Shown here: piece by piece, positions 19,442 to 27,969 of the stretch | Layout of the letters: each line of letters begins with the position of its first letter | Numbering within the stretch: the first letter of the stretch is position 1 | NCBI RefSeq assembly: GCF_003034845.1 | Contig: NZ_PZKC01000005.1 | Location: 124,001-188,000 of the forward strand | Source of the DNA: Pseudothauera lacus | GTDB taxonomy: Bacteria; Pseudomonadota; Gammaproteobacteria; Burkholderiales; Rhodocyclaceae | Length of the DNA stretch: 64,000 nucleotides | Direction: 5' to 3' | The notes under the pieces: generated by a model | What the model saw: only the letters and a program-made list of their open reading frames with translations | What the model was told of the DNA's origin: nothing | Databases searched by the model: none | Position numbers and translations under genes: made by a program

Positions 19442-20188
19442 ATGCAACTGGAAGCACTGCACAGCTACCTCAACGATCTGCTGGAGGTCTCGCGTTTCCG
19501 CGATTATTGCCCAAACGGTTTGCAAGTGGAAGGACGCGCCGAGGTGCGCCGCGTGCTGTGCGGCGTCAGCGCCAGCCAGGCGCTGGTCGATCTGGCCTGC
19601 CGTGAGGCCTACGACGCCGTGCTGGTCCACCACGGCTACTTCTGGAAGGGCGAGGACGGGCGCATCACCGGCATCCGCCGCCGCCGGCTGGCAGCCCTGC
19701 TCGGTCACGACGTCAGCCTGCTGGCCTATCACCTGCCGCTCGATGCCCATGAACTGCTCGGCAACAACGCGCAGTTGGGCCGGCTGATGGGCTGGCGGCC
19801 GTGCGGACGTTTTGCTGATCAGGAACTCGGCTGGGTGGGGGAGCCGGCTCAGGTGGAAAGCGCTGCCCAGGTCGCACGCTCGGTCGCCGCGCGTCTGGGG
19901 CGGGAGCCGCTGCTGGTCGGCGAAGGCAGCCGTCCGGTGCGCAAGGTGGCGTGGTGCAGCGGTGGCGCCCAGGGCTACTTCGAGCAGGCCATTGCCGCCG
20001 GCGCCGATCTCTACCTCTCGGGAGAGATCTCCGAGCAGACCGTTCATCTGGCCCGCGAATCAGGCGTGCCCTACATTGCTGCCGGCCATCACGCCACCGA
20101 GCGCTATGGCCCGCGCGCGCTCGCCCACCACCTGCAGGCGGAACTCGGGGTGGAGGCGGCTTTCGTCGACCTTGACAACCCGGTCTGA
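19442..20188 (+). CDS. Nif3-like dinuclear metal-centre protein (YbgI family)
   Basis: A 248-residue Nif3/DUF34 protein. The metal ligands are visible: VLVHHGYFWK (His-His), LLAYHLPLDAH (His and Asp), and the C-terminal AAGHHATERYG with His and Glu. The family is annotated GTP cyclohydrolase 1 type 2 homologue, but its physiological role is unsettled. The ATG at 19442 starts the conserved block QLEALHSYLNDLL. It ends 12 bp before a palindromic repeat and converges on the FimV-like gene. Confidence 0.9.
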   Translation: MQLEALHSYLNDLLEVSRFRDYCPNGLQVEGRAEVRRVLCGVSASQALVDLACREAYDAVLVHHGYFWKGEDGRITGIRRRRLAALLGHDVSLLAYHLPLDAHELLGNNAQLGRLMGWRPCGRFADQELGWVGEPAQVESAAQVARSVAARLGREPLLVGEGSRPVRKVAWCSGGAQGYFEQAIAAGADLYLSGEISEQTVHLARESGVPYIAAGHHATERYGPRALAHHLQAELGVEAAFVDLDNPV

Positions 20189-20199
20189 AGCGCCCCCGG

Positions 20200-20300
20200 C
20201 CCGCATTTCTCACACCCTCACGTCGCGTGGGAGTACGGCCTGCCACGGCGAGTGCATCGGCACCCACCCGCAGCAGGGATGGTGTGAGAAATGCAGCTAG
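20200..20300. repeat. Palindromic intergenic repeat, copy A (full length, about 100 bp)
   Basis: Begins CCCGCATTTCTCACACC and ends GGTGTGAGAAATGCAGCTAG, giving 16-bp terminal inverted repeats. The interior (CTCACGTCGCG...GCACCC..CGCAGCAGGGAT) is shared with copies B and D. Lies between the converging Nif3 and FimV-like genes, and its right edge abuts the FimV-like stop codon (CTA at 20301-20303). Confidence 0.9.
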
Positions 20301-22214
20301 CTAGCGCGGGGCGAGGTCGAAAGACGGGTTGAGCTGGGTCGCCGCAAGATCGCCGCCCGGCAGTTCGGGGCGGTAACGTCCAAGCTCCTGCTCGAGCACG
20401 GCCGCGAGCATCAGCAGGTCGTCGACCACGCGCAGCGGAAAGCCGGTGCGGGTGCCGTCGCGGTTGTCGCGCAGCAGATGCTCGATATAGGCCTGGCAGG
20501 CCTCGGTGCCCCACAGGCGCTGCAGTTCGTCGGCGATGTGGGGCAGGGCTTCGAGGCAGTCCGGCGCCGTGTGGGCAACCTCCCAGGTCTCCCAGCTCAC
20601 CACGTGGACATTGAAGGTCTTGTTGAGCTGGCGGGCGAGGCCGTCGAACTCCGGGCGCATGCCGGCGGCACGGTACACCTCAAGCAGTTTCAGCCAGGGC
20701 TTGACGGCCTGCTTGGGGTTGCCGCGGATGAAGTCGGCGAGGGTCTCCGCAGCACCCTGCACGCGCCCGAAGCTCATCATTATCTCGGCCAGTTCGACGG
20801 CCGAGTCGTGTTCGTCGATGGCCTCGCTCTCGGTGACGATGGGCGCGAGCGAAGTGTGTGCGGGCATCAGCGAGGGCGCCGACCACTTGTAGTCGGGGTT
20901 CTGCGACTCGGCTACCTGGGTGCTGATGCCGTAATCCTCGCGGTTGCCGTCGAGCGCGCTTGCCGCGTGGGCCTCCTCCGGCCAGCTGCGTGTTTCCGGG
21001 GTCTCCGGAAGGGCGGCAGCGAGCGCGGCATCCACCCGCGCGCGGCGTGCGGCCTGCCAGCGCTTGAGGGCAAGGATGAGGGTGACGATGGCGGCGAACA
21101 GCAGCAGGAATACCAGCCAGTCGTTGCTGCTTGCGGCTGCCGGGCGTTGCGCGGCCCTCAGCGCATCTTCATCGGCAACAGGAGGGGGCGGGGCGATGGC
21201 TGCCGTGCCTGTCGGCGCCGGTACCGCCGCAGGTGCTGCGGATCCATCGGCGGGGACGATGCCGAGACGGTTGGCGCGTTCGATGAGCTCGGCCTGGATG
21301 CGCTCGAGTTCGCGGATGCGCTCGACGAGGTCGAGCTGGGCCTGGATGCTGCGGTCGATGGCAGTAACCAGGTACTGCTCGCGTGCGGCAAAGTCGTCAA
21401 CCGCAGCGCGCACCTGCGGCGGAGCCGCGGCGGCGGGCTCGGCCGCGCTCTCCGCTTCCAGGCGCAGACGGTCGGCCGTCGGCGCGGGCTGCGCGGCGGC
21501 TCGGGTGGCCGGCGGCGCCGGGCGTTCGGTCGGAGCTGCGACAGGTGGGGCGGGGCGCGGGGCGCTTGGCGGGGCGCTGGCGGAGAGGCGCGCAAGGTCC
21601 GGCACCAGCAGTTCGGTGCCGGGCGGCAGCGCCCGGTCGGGGGCGTCGGCAGCGGCGAACAGGTCTGGGTTGGCTCGCACGGTCTCGGCGATGAAGCGCT
21701 GGCGAACCGCCGCCTCGCGTGGGTAGAGCATCTGCGCCAGTTCGCTGAGCGACTCGCCCGGTGCTGTTGTCCAGCGCTGCATGCCACGCACCGGCGGTGC
21801 AGGGGGGGGCGCTGCGGCAGTGGTCGACGGAGGGGGGCTGGCTACGGCCTGGCGAACCTCGGCAAAGGGCAGCAGCAGCGTGTACTCGCGCCGCAGGCGG
21901 GTGGTGCAGGTGTCCGCCACGGCCAGCCGCAGGATGGGTTCGAAGGCCGGCTGGCTGGTGCTGACGACGATGCCGCGGGGGCCGGCGGCAATCCGGGCGT
22001 GCTCGACCCAGGGGCCTTCGCTGGCTGCGCCGGGGGCAAGTTGCAGGCAGCCGGCGAGACTGGCGGCTTGTCCTTCGTTGACCGCGATCTCGATGCGCAG
22101 GGGCTGGCCGATGGGCGAGAGCGCGATGACGTCGCCGAGGACGGCCGCGGCCGCACAGGCGGGCATCAGGCTGACGGCGAGGGCAAGGGCGAGGCGCTGG
22201 CGGGTTGCGGGCAT
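20301..22214 (-). CDS. FimV-like LysM membrane protein
   Basis: A 637-residue protein with a signal peptide (about 1-23), a FimV-type N-terminal domain (about 24-125; GDVIALSPIGQPLRIEIAV), a LysM peptidoglycan-binding domain starting at RWTTAPGESLSELAQMLYP (about 148-205), a Pro/Ala-rich linker, a coiled-coil segment (about 275-315), one TM helix (WLVFLLLFAAIVTLILAL at about 370-388) and a cytoplasmic part with a TPR-like repeat (about 470-560). FimV proteins link peptidoglycan to polar type IV pilus and twitching functions. Shorter than Pseudomonas FimV (about 900) and missing the usual C-terminal FimV motif, so it is an FimV-like paralogue rather than certain FimV. Confidence 0.75.
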   Translation of the reverse strand: MPATRQRLALALAVSLMPACAAAAVLGDVIALSPIGQPLRIEIAVNEGQAASLAGCLQLAPGAASEGPWVEHARIAAGPRGIVVSTSQPAFEPILRLAVADTCTTRLRREYTLLLPFAEVRQAVASPPPSTTAAAPPPAPPVRGMQRWTTAPGESLSELAQMLYPREAAVRQRFIAETVRANPDLFAAADAPDRALPPGTELLVPDLARLSASAPPSAPRPAPPVAAPTERPAPPATRAAAQPAPTADRLRLEAESAAEPAAAAPPQVRAAVDDFAAREQYLVTAIDRSIQAQLDLVERIRELERIQAELIERANRLGIVPADGSAAPAAVPAPTGTAAIAPPPPVADEDALRAAQRPAAASSNDWLVFLLLFAAIVTLILALKRWQAARRARVDAALAAALPETPETRSWPEEAHAASALDGNREDYGISTQVAESQNPDYKWSAPSLMPAHTSLAPIVTESEAIDEHDSAVELAEIMMSFGRVQGAAETLADFIRGNPKQAVKPWLKLLEVYRAAGMRPEFDGLARQLNKTFNVHVVSWETWEVAHTAPDCLEALPHIADELQRLWGTEACQAYIEHLLRDNRDGTRTGFPLRVVDDLLMLAAVLEQELGRYRPELPGGDLAATQLNPSFDLAPR

Positions 22215-22298
22215 TGTCCGTGAGCAGGCGCTATGTGGCGGTATTGTGCGTCAATTTCACCAGTATGGGGTACTCCCCGCTGGTGGGTGGGTAAACAT

Positions 22299-22335
22299 GC
22301 GAATGCCCCCGATGGTGAAGCTCGGGGGCATTCGC
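22299..22335. other. Perfect 14-bp hairpin in divergent intergenic region
   Basis: GCGAATGCCCCCGA (22299-22312) and its exact complement (22322-22335) with a 9-base loop. It lies upstream of both the FimV-like gene and the DUF2889 gene, directly before a TAAGAT -10-like box. No U-tract, so it is not an ordinary terminator for either. Confidence 0.7.
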
Positions 22336-22337
22336 GC

Positions 22338-22343
22338 TAAGAT
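22338..22343 (+). promoter_or_regulatory. Putative -10 box (TAAGAT) for the DUF2889 gene
   Basis: GCTAAGATG matches the GCTAnAAT-like pattern of other promoters in the window and lies 31 bp before the ATG. The stem of the 22299-22335 hairpin would occupy the spacer/-35 zone. Confidence 0.35.
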
Positions 22344-22373
22344 GTGGCGCCCATACGCCAGCGTACGTAAATA

Positions 22374-22925
22374 ATGCCTTTATCCGACCCTTCCCGTCCG
22401 CGCCAGCGGGTCCATGTCCGGCGCATAGAAATAGAAGGCTTCCGCCGCGATGATGGCCTGTTGGAGATGGAGGCCGTGTTGACCGATGTCAAGGATATCG
22501 ATTATCCCATCGCATCCGGCGTGCGCGCGGCAGGTGATCCGGTGCACGCGATGCGCGTGCGCATCGTCATCGACGCGAGCTTTACCATCGTCGAGGCGGA
22601 GGCCTGTTCCGACTGGGTGCCCTATCCCGGCCAGTGCGACACCATCGGCCCGGCCTACGGACGCCTGGTGGGGCTCAACCTGGTGCGCGGATTCCGCCGC
22701 ACGGTGGGCGAGATGTTTGCCGATGTGCGGGGCTGCTCGCACATCACCGAACTCCTCCTCAGTCTGCCGACCGCGGCCATCCAGACATTTGCGACCTTTC
22801 GCCGCGACAACGAGGACAACGGCGAGAAGCCCTTTCAGCTTGACCGCTGTCACGCCCTGGAGACTTCGGCGGAGGCCGTGCGGCGCTATTACCCGCGCTG
22901 GTACCGCAAGCCGGCAGGCCGTTGA
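22374..22925 (+). CDS. DUF2889 family protein
   Basis: A 183-residue cytoplasmic protein of the DUF2889 family. Recognisable by RRIEIEGFRRDDGLLEMEA at the start, VKDIDYPIASG, and C-terminal GCSHITELLLSLPTAAIQTF. Function unknown. It has no signal peptide or membrane segment. It precedes sucCD but is separated from it by its own promoter-like TATAAT. Confidence 0.85.
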   Translation: MPLSDPSRPRQRVHVRRIEIEGFRRDDGLLEMEAVLTDVKDIDYPIASGVRAAGDPVHAMRVRIVIDASFTIVEAEACSDWVPYPGQCDTIGPAYGRLVGLNLVRGFRRTVGEMFADVRGCSHITELLLSLPTAAIQTFATFRRDNEDNGEKPFQLDRCHALETSAEAVRRYYPRWYRKPAGR

Positions 22926-22961
22926 GCGCGTTGCGGGCGCTTGGTAGTTCATAATTACGGG

Positions 22962-22967
22962 TATAAT
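22962..22967 (+). promoter_or_regulatory. Putative sucCD promoter (-10 TATAAT)
   Basis: A consensus TATAAT with a weak -35 (CTTGGT at 22940-22945, 16-bp spacer). It implies an unusually long leader of about 185 nt before sucC, with no open frame of note but several GC-rich stem possibilities. Confidence 0.55.
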
Positions 22968-23156
22968 CCCGCGGTCCGGTTGTGCGTAGCGCAGCTCAGT
23001 GCGTCATCCGGGTAGCAGGGCGGTCCGCCAGGGCGCCCTGGGCGGTGCCGGTGCCGGGCGAGGGAGGCTGGCAGGCAGCGCGGAACACCTTTCCGAAACG
23101 ACCCATCAACCTGTTCGCGGGCGGTCTCGCGCCGCGACTTCGATCGAAGGGCAACC

Positions 23157-24317
23157 ATGAAGATTCATGAGTATCAGGCAAAAGAACTGCTGAGGAAGTA
23201 CGGCGTCGTGACGCCGCGCGGCAAGGCGTGTTTCAGCGTCGATGAAGCAGTCGCGGCAGCCGAAGAGCTGGGCGGCAAGATCTGGGTGGTGAAGGCCCAG
23301 ATTCACGCCGGTGGGCGTGGCAAGGGCGGCGGCGTGAAGCTCGCCCGCTCCATGGACGAAGTGCGTCAGCTGGCCGGCGAGATCCTCGGCATGCAGCTGG
23401 TGACCCACCAGACCGGCCCCGAGGGCCAGAAGGTGCGTCGTCTGCTGATCGAGGAAGGCGCCGACATCAAGAAGGAATACTACGTTGCGGCGCTGACCGA
23501 CCGTGCGACCCAGAAGGTGGCGATGATGGCCTCCTCCGAGGGCGGCATGGATATCGAGGAAGTCGCGCACAACACCCCCGAGAAGATCATCAAGGTGTTC
23601 GTCGATCCGCTGGTCGGCCTCACCGACGCGCAGGCCACCGAGCTGGCCCAGGGCATCGGCGTTCCCGAAGGCTCCATGGCCCAGGCGGTCGACACGCTGA
23701 AGAAGCTGTACACCTGCTACATGGAAACCGATGCCTCGCTGGCCGAGATCAACCCGCTGATCCTCGAAGGCAACGGCAACATCAAGGCGCTGGACGCCAA
23801 GTTCAACTTCGACTCCAACGCCCTCTACCGTCACCCGGAGATCGTCGAGTACCGCGACCTGGACGAAGAGGACGCCGACGAGATCGAAGCCTCCAAGTTC
23901 GACCTGGCCTACATCAGCCTGGACGGCAACATCGGCTGCCTGGTGAACGGTGCCGGCCTGGCCATGGCCACCATGGACACCATCAAGCTGTTCGGCGCCG
24001 AGCCGGCCAACTTCCTGGACGTGGGCGGCGGTGCGACCACCGAGAAGGTCACCGAAGCCTTCAAGATCATGCTCAAGAACCCCAAGGTCAAGGGCATCCT
24101 GGTGAACATCTTCGGCGGCATCATGCGCTGCGACACCATCGCCACCGGCGTGGTCGCGGCCGCGCGCGAAGTGCATCTCTCCGTCCCGCTCGTGGTGCGC
24201 ATGAAGGGCACCAACGAAGACCTCGGCAAGAAGATCCTCGCCGAGTCGGGCCTGCCGATCATCTCCGCCGACACCATGGCGGAAGCCGCGACCAAGATCG
24301 TCGCCGCTGTTCAGTAA
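23157..24317 (+). CDS. sucC: Succinyl-CoA synthetase beta subunit SucC
   Basis: A 386-residue ATP-grasp subunit of the TCA-cycle enzyme that converts succinyl-CoA to succinate with substrate-level phosphorylation. Motifs: [31 protein letters not shown], and the C-terminal [13 protein letters not shown] with [10 protein letters not shown]. The length equals the family norm. The start follows a GAAGGGCAACC ribosome-binding site. sucD follows after 12 bp. Confidence 0.97.
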   Translation: MKIHEYQAKELLRKYGVVTPRGKACFSVDEAVAAAEELGGKIWVVKAQIHAGGRGKGGGVKLARSMDEVRQLAGEILGMQLVTHQTGPEGQKVRRLLIEEGADIKKEYYVAALTDRATQKVAMMASSEGGMDIEEVAHNTPEKIIKVFVDPLVGLTDAQATELAQGIGVPEGSMAQAVDTLKKLYTCYMETDASLAEINPLILEGNGNIKALDAKFNFDSNALYRHPEIVEYRDLDEEDADEIEASKFDLAYISLDGNIGCLVNGAGLAMATMDTIKLFGAEPANFLDVGGGATTEKVTEAFKIMLKNPKVKGILVNIFGGIMRCDTIATGVVAAAREVHLSVPLVVRMKGTNEDLGKKILAESGLPIISADTMAEAATKIVAAVQ

Positions 24318-24329
24318 GGAGAGTTGCGA

Positions 24330-25223
24330 ATGTCCATCCTGATCAACAAAGACACCAAGGTCATCACCCAGGGCATCACCGGGAAGACCGGCCAGTTCCA
24401 CACCGAGAAGTGCCAGGAGTACGCCAACGGCAAGAACTGCTTCGTCGCCGGCGTGAACCCCAAGAAGGCCGGTGAGAGCATCTTCAACATCCCCATCTAC
24501 GCCTCCGTCAAGGAAGCGGCTGCGGAAACCGGCGCCACCGTGTCGGTGATCTACGTGCCGCCCGCCGGCGCCGCTGCGGCGATCTGGGAAGCCTGCGAGG
24601 CCGACCTCGACCTGGCGATCTGCATCACCGAAGGCATTCCGGTGCGCGACATGCTGGAAGTGCGCAACAAGATGAAGCAGAAGGTTGCCAAGGGCGGCAA
24701 GGAAACCCTGCTGCTGGGCCCCAACTGCCCCGGCCTGATCACGCCCGACGAGATCAAGATCGGCATCATGCCCGGTCACATCCACCGCAAGGGCCGCATC
24801 GGTGTGGTGTCGCGTTCCGGCACCCTGACCTATGAAGCCGTGGCGCAGCTGACCGAGATCGGCCTGGGCCAGTCTTCCGCGGTCGGTATCGGCGGCGACC
24901 CGATCAACGGTCTGAAGCACATCGACGTGATGCGCATGTTCAACGACGATCCGGACACCGACGCGGTGATCATGATCGGCGAGATCGGCGGTCCGGACGA
25001 AGCCGAAGCCGCGTTGTGGTGCAAGGACAACATGAAGAAGCCGGTGGTCGGCTTCATCGCCGGCGTCACCGCTCCGGCCGGCAAGCGCATGGGCCACGCC
25101 GGTGCGCTGATCTCCGGTGGTGCGGACACCGCCGATGCCAAGCTCGCCATCATGGAAGAGTGCGGCTTCAAGGTGACCCGCAATCCGTCCGAGATGGCCA
25201 AGCTGCTGAAGGCCATGCTGTAA
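24330..25223 (+). CDS. sucD: Succinyl-CoA synthetase alpha subunit SucD
   Basis: A 297-residue subunit that binds CoA and carries the phosphohistidine. It shows ITQGITGKTGQFHTEKC, GPNCPGLITPDE, the SRSGTLTYEAV region, and GHAGALISGGADTA, which contains the active-site His (about residue 251). ATG at 24330 with AGGAGAG six bases upstream. A terminator follows the stop at about 25 bases. Confidence 0.97.
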   Translation: MSILINKDTKVITQGITGKTGQFHTEKCQEYANGKNCFVAGVNPKKAGESIFNIPIYASVKEAAAETGATVSVIYVPPAGAAAAIWEACEADLDLAICITEGIPVRDMLEVRNKMKQKVAKGGKETLLLGPNCPGLITPDEIKIGIMPGHIHRKGRIGVVSRSGTLTYEAVAQLTEIGLGQSSAVGIGGDPINGLKHIDVMRMFNDDPDTDAVIMIGEIGGPDEAEAALWCKDNMKKPVVGFIAGVTAPAGKRMGHAGALISGGADTADAKLAIMEECGFKVTRNPSEMAKLLKAML

Positions 25224-25246
25224 GCGCGGCGGTTTCGCGATCACGA

Positions 25247-25275
25247 AAGGGCGCCGGAGGTTTCGGCGCCCTTTT
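25247..25275 (+). terminator. Intrinsic terminator after sucD
   Basis: AAGGGCGCCG / CGGCGCCCTT (25247-25256 and 25264-25273) followed by TTT. It has the classic GC stem plus U-tract shape. Confidence 0.85.
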
Positions 25276-25351
25276 TCCGTCAACCGCGCCGCTGGTGAGC
25301 GTAAAAATGCCATTGGGCAGCCCGCATCTCCGTGTACGGCGGCATTCACGC

Positions 25352-25357
25352 TAGAAT
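25352..25357 (+). promoter_or_regulatory. Putative -10 box (TAGAAT) for the PP2C gene
   Basis: GCTAGAATG has the same extended form as the boxes before rpe and the FKBP gene. About 65 bp before the GTG start. Confidence 0.4.
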
Positions 25358-25421
25358 GCCGCCAAAGGGCAGTTGCCGCGGCACAGGCCGTAGGCGATCT
25401 GCCAGGCAGGAGGTGCATCTG

Positions 25422-26162
25422 GTGTCAGCCTGTGCTCTTACCGTTCGTTGGGCCGCCGCGAGTGACGTCGGGCGCTTGCGTGCGCGCAACGAGGATGCCC
25501 TGCGCATTGTCTTTGCTCCGCCCTGCGCGGTGCTTGCGGACGGCATGGGCGGGCATCGCGGCGGCGATGTCGCCGCGCGCCTGGCGGTGGATGTGGTTGC
25601 CGAGCACCTCGCCGTCGCTGCGGGGAGCACCGACGAGGAAGTCTGCGCCCTCCTCGGGGAGGCCGTCGCGGCGGCCAACAAGGTCATCTTCGAGCACGCC
25701 CAGATCGATCCCGGACTGGCCGGCATGGGAGCTACCGTGGTTGCCGTGAGGCTGTTCGGCGAGCGCATGTGCTGCGCCCATGTCGGTGATTCGCGCCTCT
25801 ACCTGTTCCGTGGCGGCGAGCTGGAACTGCTCACGCGCGATCATACGATGTTGCAGGAGTTGGTCGACGCCGGCATGATTACCGCCGAACAGGCCCGCGC
25901 GGCGCCGTTCCGTGGCATGCTCACGCGTGCCCTGGGGGCGCTGCCGGAGCTCGATGCCGATGTCTTCTGCCGGCCGCTGCATGCGGGCGACGTGCTGCTG
26001 CTGTGCTCCGACGGACTCACCGACATGCTCGGCGACGATGAGATCGCCGCAGTGCTGAGTGGTGGCGGGGATGTGGACGAATGGGCGGCCGAACTCGTGG
26101 CATTTGCCAATGCGCGTGGCGGGCGAGACAATATTACCGTGGTGCTGGCGCAGGCCAGTTGA
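25422..26162 (+). CDS. PP2C-type Ser/Thr protein phosphatase
   Basis: A 246-residue PPM/PP2C phosphatase (Stp1/PrpC type). Metal-binding motifs are in order: SDVGRLRARNEDA (about 13-25), LADGMGGHRGGDVAA (about 37-51), AHVGDSRLYL and LLCSDGLTD, ending GGRDNITVVL. It should dephosphorylate Ser/Thr proteins in the cytoplasm. The GTG at 25422 has AGGAGGT eight bases upstream, which decides the start over upstream ATGs in the same frame. The FHA gene follows after 61 bp; no Ser/Thr kinase gene is in the window. Confidence 0.9.
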   Translation: MSACALTVRWAAASDVGRLRARNEDALRIVFAPPCAVLADGMGGHRGGDVAARLAVDVVAEHLAVAAGSTDEEVCALLGEAVAAANKVIFEHAQIDPGLAGMGATVVAVRLFGERMCCAHVGDSRLYLFRGGELELLTRDHTMLQELVDAGMITAEQARAAPFRGMLTRALGALPELDADVFCRPLHAGDVLLLCSDGLTDMLGDDEIAAVLSGGGDVDEWAAELVAFANARGGRDNITVVLAQAS

Positions 26163-26223
26163 GCGGGCGGACGATGCACCTTCCCGGTGCGCGATCAAGA
26201 AGACTACAGACGGGTGAAGGGCG

Positions 26224-26940
26224 ATGCCGAAGTTGATCCTCAGCATGGATGGTCTGGTTCTAAAGGAAGTCATCCTGAAGAAGGAGCGGACCACCATCGG
26301 GCGCAAGGCCGACAATGACATCCAGATCGACAACCTGGCGATCAGCGGCCACCATGCGGTCATCGTGTGCATCCTCAACGACGCCTTCCTGGAAGATCTC
26401 AACAGCACCAACGGCACCTACGTGAATGGCCAGTCGGTCAAGAAGCACGTGCTGAAGAATCATGACGTCATCGAGCTGGGGAAGTACCGGCTGAAGTTCA
26501 TCATCGACTCGGCACCTTCCGGGCTGGGTTCCTTCGACCTCATCGACACCGGCACCATGAATACCCTCGGCAAGCCCGAGGTCGATGCCATCGCTCCGCC
26601 CGAAGAGCGTGCCGCGTCGCGTACCCAGGTGTTCCCGCCGGAGGCCCTCGACCAGGGGGTTGGCGCTGCCGGCGAGATGCCCTCGGGGGTCATCCAGGTG
26701 CTCAGTGGCGCCAATGCCGGGCGCGAACTGCCGCTCAGCAAGTCGCTGACCACCCTCGGCAAGCCCGGTACCCAGGTCGCGGTGATCACCCGCCGACCGC
26801 ACGGCTTCTACATCACCCACGTCGAAGGGGCATCCTTCCCGGTGGTCAACGGCAACACCCTTGATGCCCAGGCCCATCGCCTGGAGGATCACGACATCAT
26901 CGAGATCGCCGGCATCAAGATGGAGTTCTTCCTGCGCTGA
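26224..26940 (+). CDS. Two-FHA-domain protein
   Basis: A 238-residue cytoplasmic protein. The N-terminal FHA domain (about 1-95) is textbook: TTIGRKADNDIQIDNLAISG, then SGHHAVI, then LNSTNGTYVNG. It would bind phosphothreonine. After a linker (about 100-155) a second FHA-like fold (about 156-238; GVIQVLSGANAGRELPL, then TTLGKPG and FPVVNGN) lacks the S-x-x-H and N-G-T-x-V-N residues, so it is probably degenerate. Partner of the adjacent PP2C phosphatase. Confidence 0.87.
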   Translation: MPKLILSMDGLVLKEVILKKERTTIGRKADNDIQIDNLAISGHHAVIVCILNDAFLEDLNSTNGTYVNGQSVKKHVLKNHDVIELGKYRLKFIIDSAPSGLGSFDLIDTGTMNTLGKPEVDAIAPPEERAASRTQVFPPEALDQGVGAAGEMPSGVIQVLSGANAGRELPLSKSLTTLGKPGTQVAVITRRPHGFYITHVEGASFPVVNGNTLDAQAHRLEDHDIIEIAGIKMEFFLR

Positions 26941-27105
26941 AGTGCGCGCCAGTGTGATTTTTTGCAAGGCCTGCGCGTTGCCGGCGGTGTTACCGTCGGT
27001 GCATGCGCTGCATGTTTTTCCTGACTTTCAGGATGGTGGCGCCGGGGCGGCTGTGCCGCATGCCCGCATGTATACCGGCCCCGGGCCGGCAGGTGGAATT
27101 CCCCG

Positions 27106-27873
27106 ATGAAGCTAGAAGTGCTGGGCTGCAGTGGTGGCATTGGCGGCAGGACGGCCAGGACCACGAGCTTTCTGGTCGATGACGACATCCTGCTCGATTG
27201 CGGCACGGGGGTCGGTGACCTTGAGCTCGATGCGCTCGCCGCGGTCGATCATGTCTTCCTCTCCCATGCGCACATGGACCATATCGCCGCGATTCCCCTG
27301 CTGGTGGACTCGGTCGGCGAGATGCGGCGCTTTCCGGTGACCGTGTATGGCACGCCGGAGACCATCCGCATTCTGCGCTCGCACATCTTCAACTGGCTGA
27401 TCTGGCCGGATTTCACCGCCATTCCCAACCGCCACCGCCCCTTCCTGCGCTTTCAGCCCATCCGCGTCGGCGAGACCCTCGATCTCGGCGGTCGCGCCGT
27501 CACCGCGCTGCCTGCCCACCATACCGTGCCGGCGGTGGCCTTCCTGCTCGACAGCGGCAGCGGACAACTGGTCTATTCGGGCGACACCGCCTACCATCCT
27601 CCCCTCATCGAGGCCATCAACGCCTGCGCGCAGTTGCGCCACCTCATCGTCGAAACGGCCTTCTCCGACGAGCAGCACGGCCTCGCCCTGGCCTCGCGCC
27701 ATCTCTGTCCCAGCCTGCTGGCAGCGATGCTGGACGACATCGAGGTCAGCCCGCAGGTGCACATCAGCCACCTCAAGCCCGGGGTAGGCGAGCGCATCAT
27801 GGCGCAGATCGCCACCTATCGCGGTCGTCTGCGACCCCGTGCGCTGGTGCACGGCGAGGTTCTGCAGTTCTAG
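27106..27873 (+). CDS. Metallo-beta-lactamase fold phosphodiesterase (class II cAMP PDE-like)
   Basis: A 255-residue metallo-hydrolase. The zinc motif H-x-H-x-D-H is in LSHAHMDHIAAIPLL (about 54-68), with further ligands in LPAHHTVPA, YSGDT and the C-terminal HISHLKPG. The overall pattern (LGCSGG start, IFNWLIWPDF) fits the class II cyclic-nucleotide phosphodiesterase (PDE1/CpdP) group, so 3',5'-cAMP hydrolysis is likely but unproven. It stands 165 bp after the FHA gene. The TAG stop lies inside a degenerate copy of the palindromic repeat. Confidence 0.82.
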   Translation: MKLEVLGCSGGIGGRTARTTSFLVDDDILLDCGTGVGDLELDALAAVDHVFLSHAHMDHIAAIPLLVDSVGEMRRFPVTVYGTPETIRILRSHIFNWLIWPDFTAIPNRHRPFLRFQPIRVGETLDLGGRAVTALPAHHTVPAVAFLLDSGSGQLVYSGDTAYHPPLIEAINACAQLRHLIVETAFSDEQHGLALASRHLCPSLLAAMLDDIEVSPQVHISHLKPGVGERIMAQIATYRGRLRPRALVHGEVLQF

Positions 27874-27912
27874 CCCGCACTGCTCACACTGCCCCAGCAG
27901 CGGGCAGTGCTG
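27869..27912. repeat. Degenerate, very short copy of the palindromic repeat (copy F)
   Basis: TTCTAGCCCGCACTGCTCAC matches the end of copy E at 18 of 20 bases, then collapses to the hairpin CACTGCCC...GGGCAGTG (27887-27894 and 27902-27909). The first TAG is the stop codon of the phosphodiesterase gene. It may act as its terminator. Confidence 0.5.
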
Positions 27913-27932
27913 TGAAGGCGCAAGGGGCGCGT

Positions 27933-27938
27933 TAGAAT
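27933..27938 (+). promoter_or_regulatory. Putative rpe -10 box (TAGAAT)
   Basis: GTTAGAATCG, 31 bp before the rpe ATG. No convincing -35. Confidence 0.4.
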
Positions 27939-27969
27939 CGTCCTTCAGCCCCCCTACGGAGTTCCACCC

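Noticed and set aside
20200-20300. Repeat copies as a CRISPR array
   Set aside because: The copies are tens of kilobases apart, palindromic, variable in length, and have no regular spacers or cas genes.
23106-25418. A 770-codon open frame on the minus strand opposite sucCD
   Set aside because: Entirely antisense to the conserved sucC and sucD; composition is a shadow of GC-rich codons.
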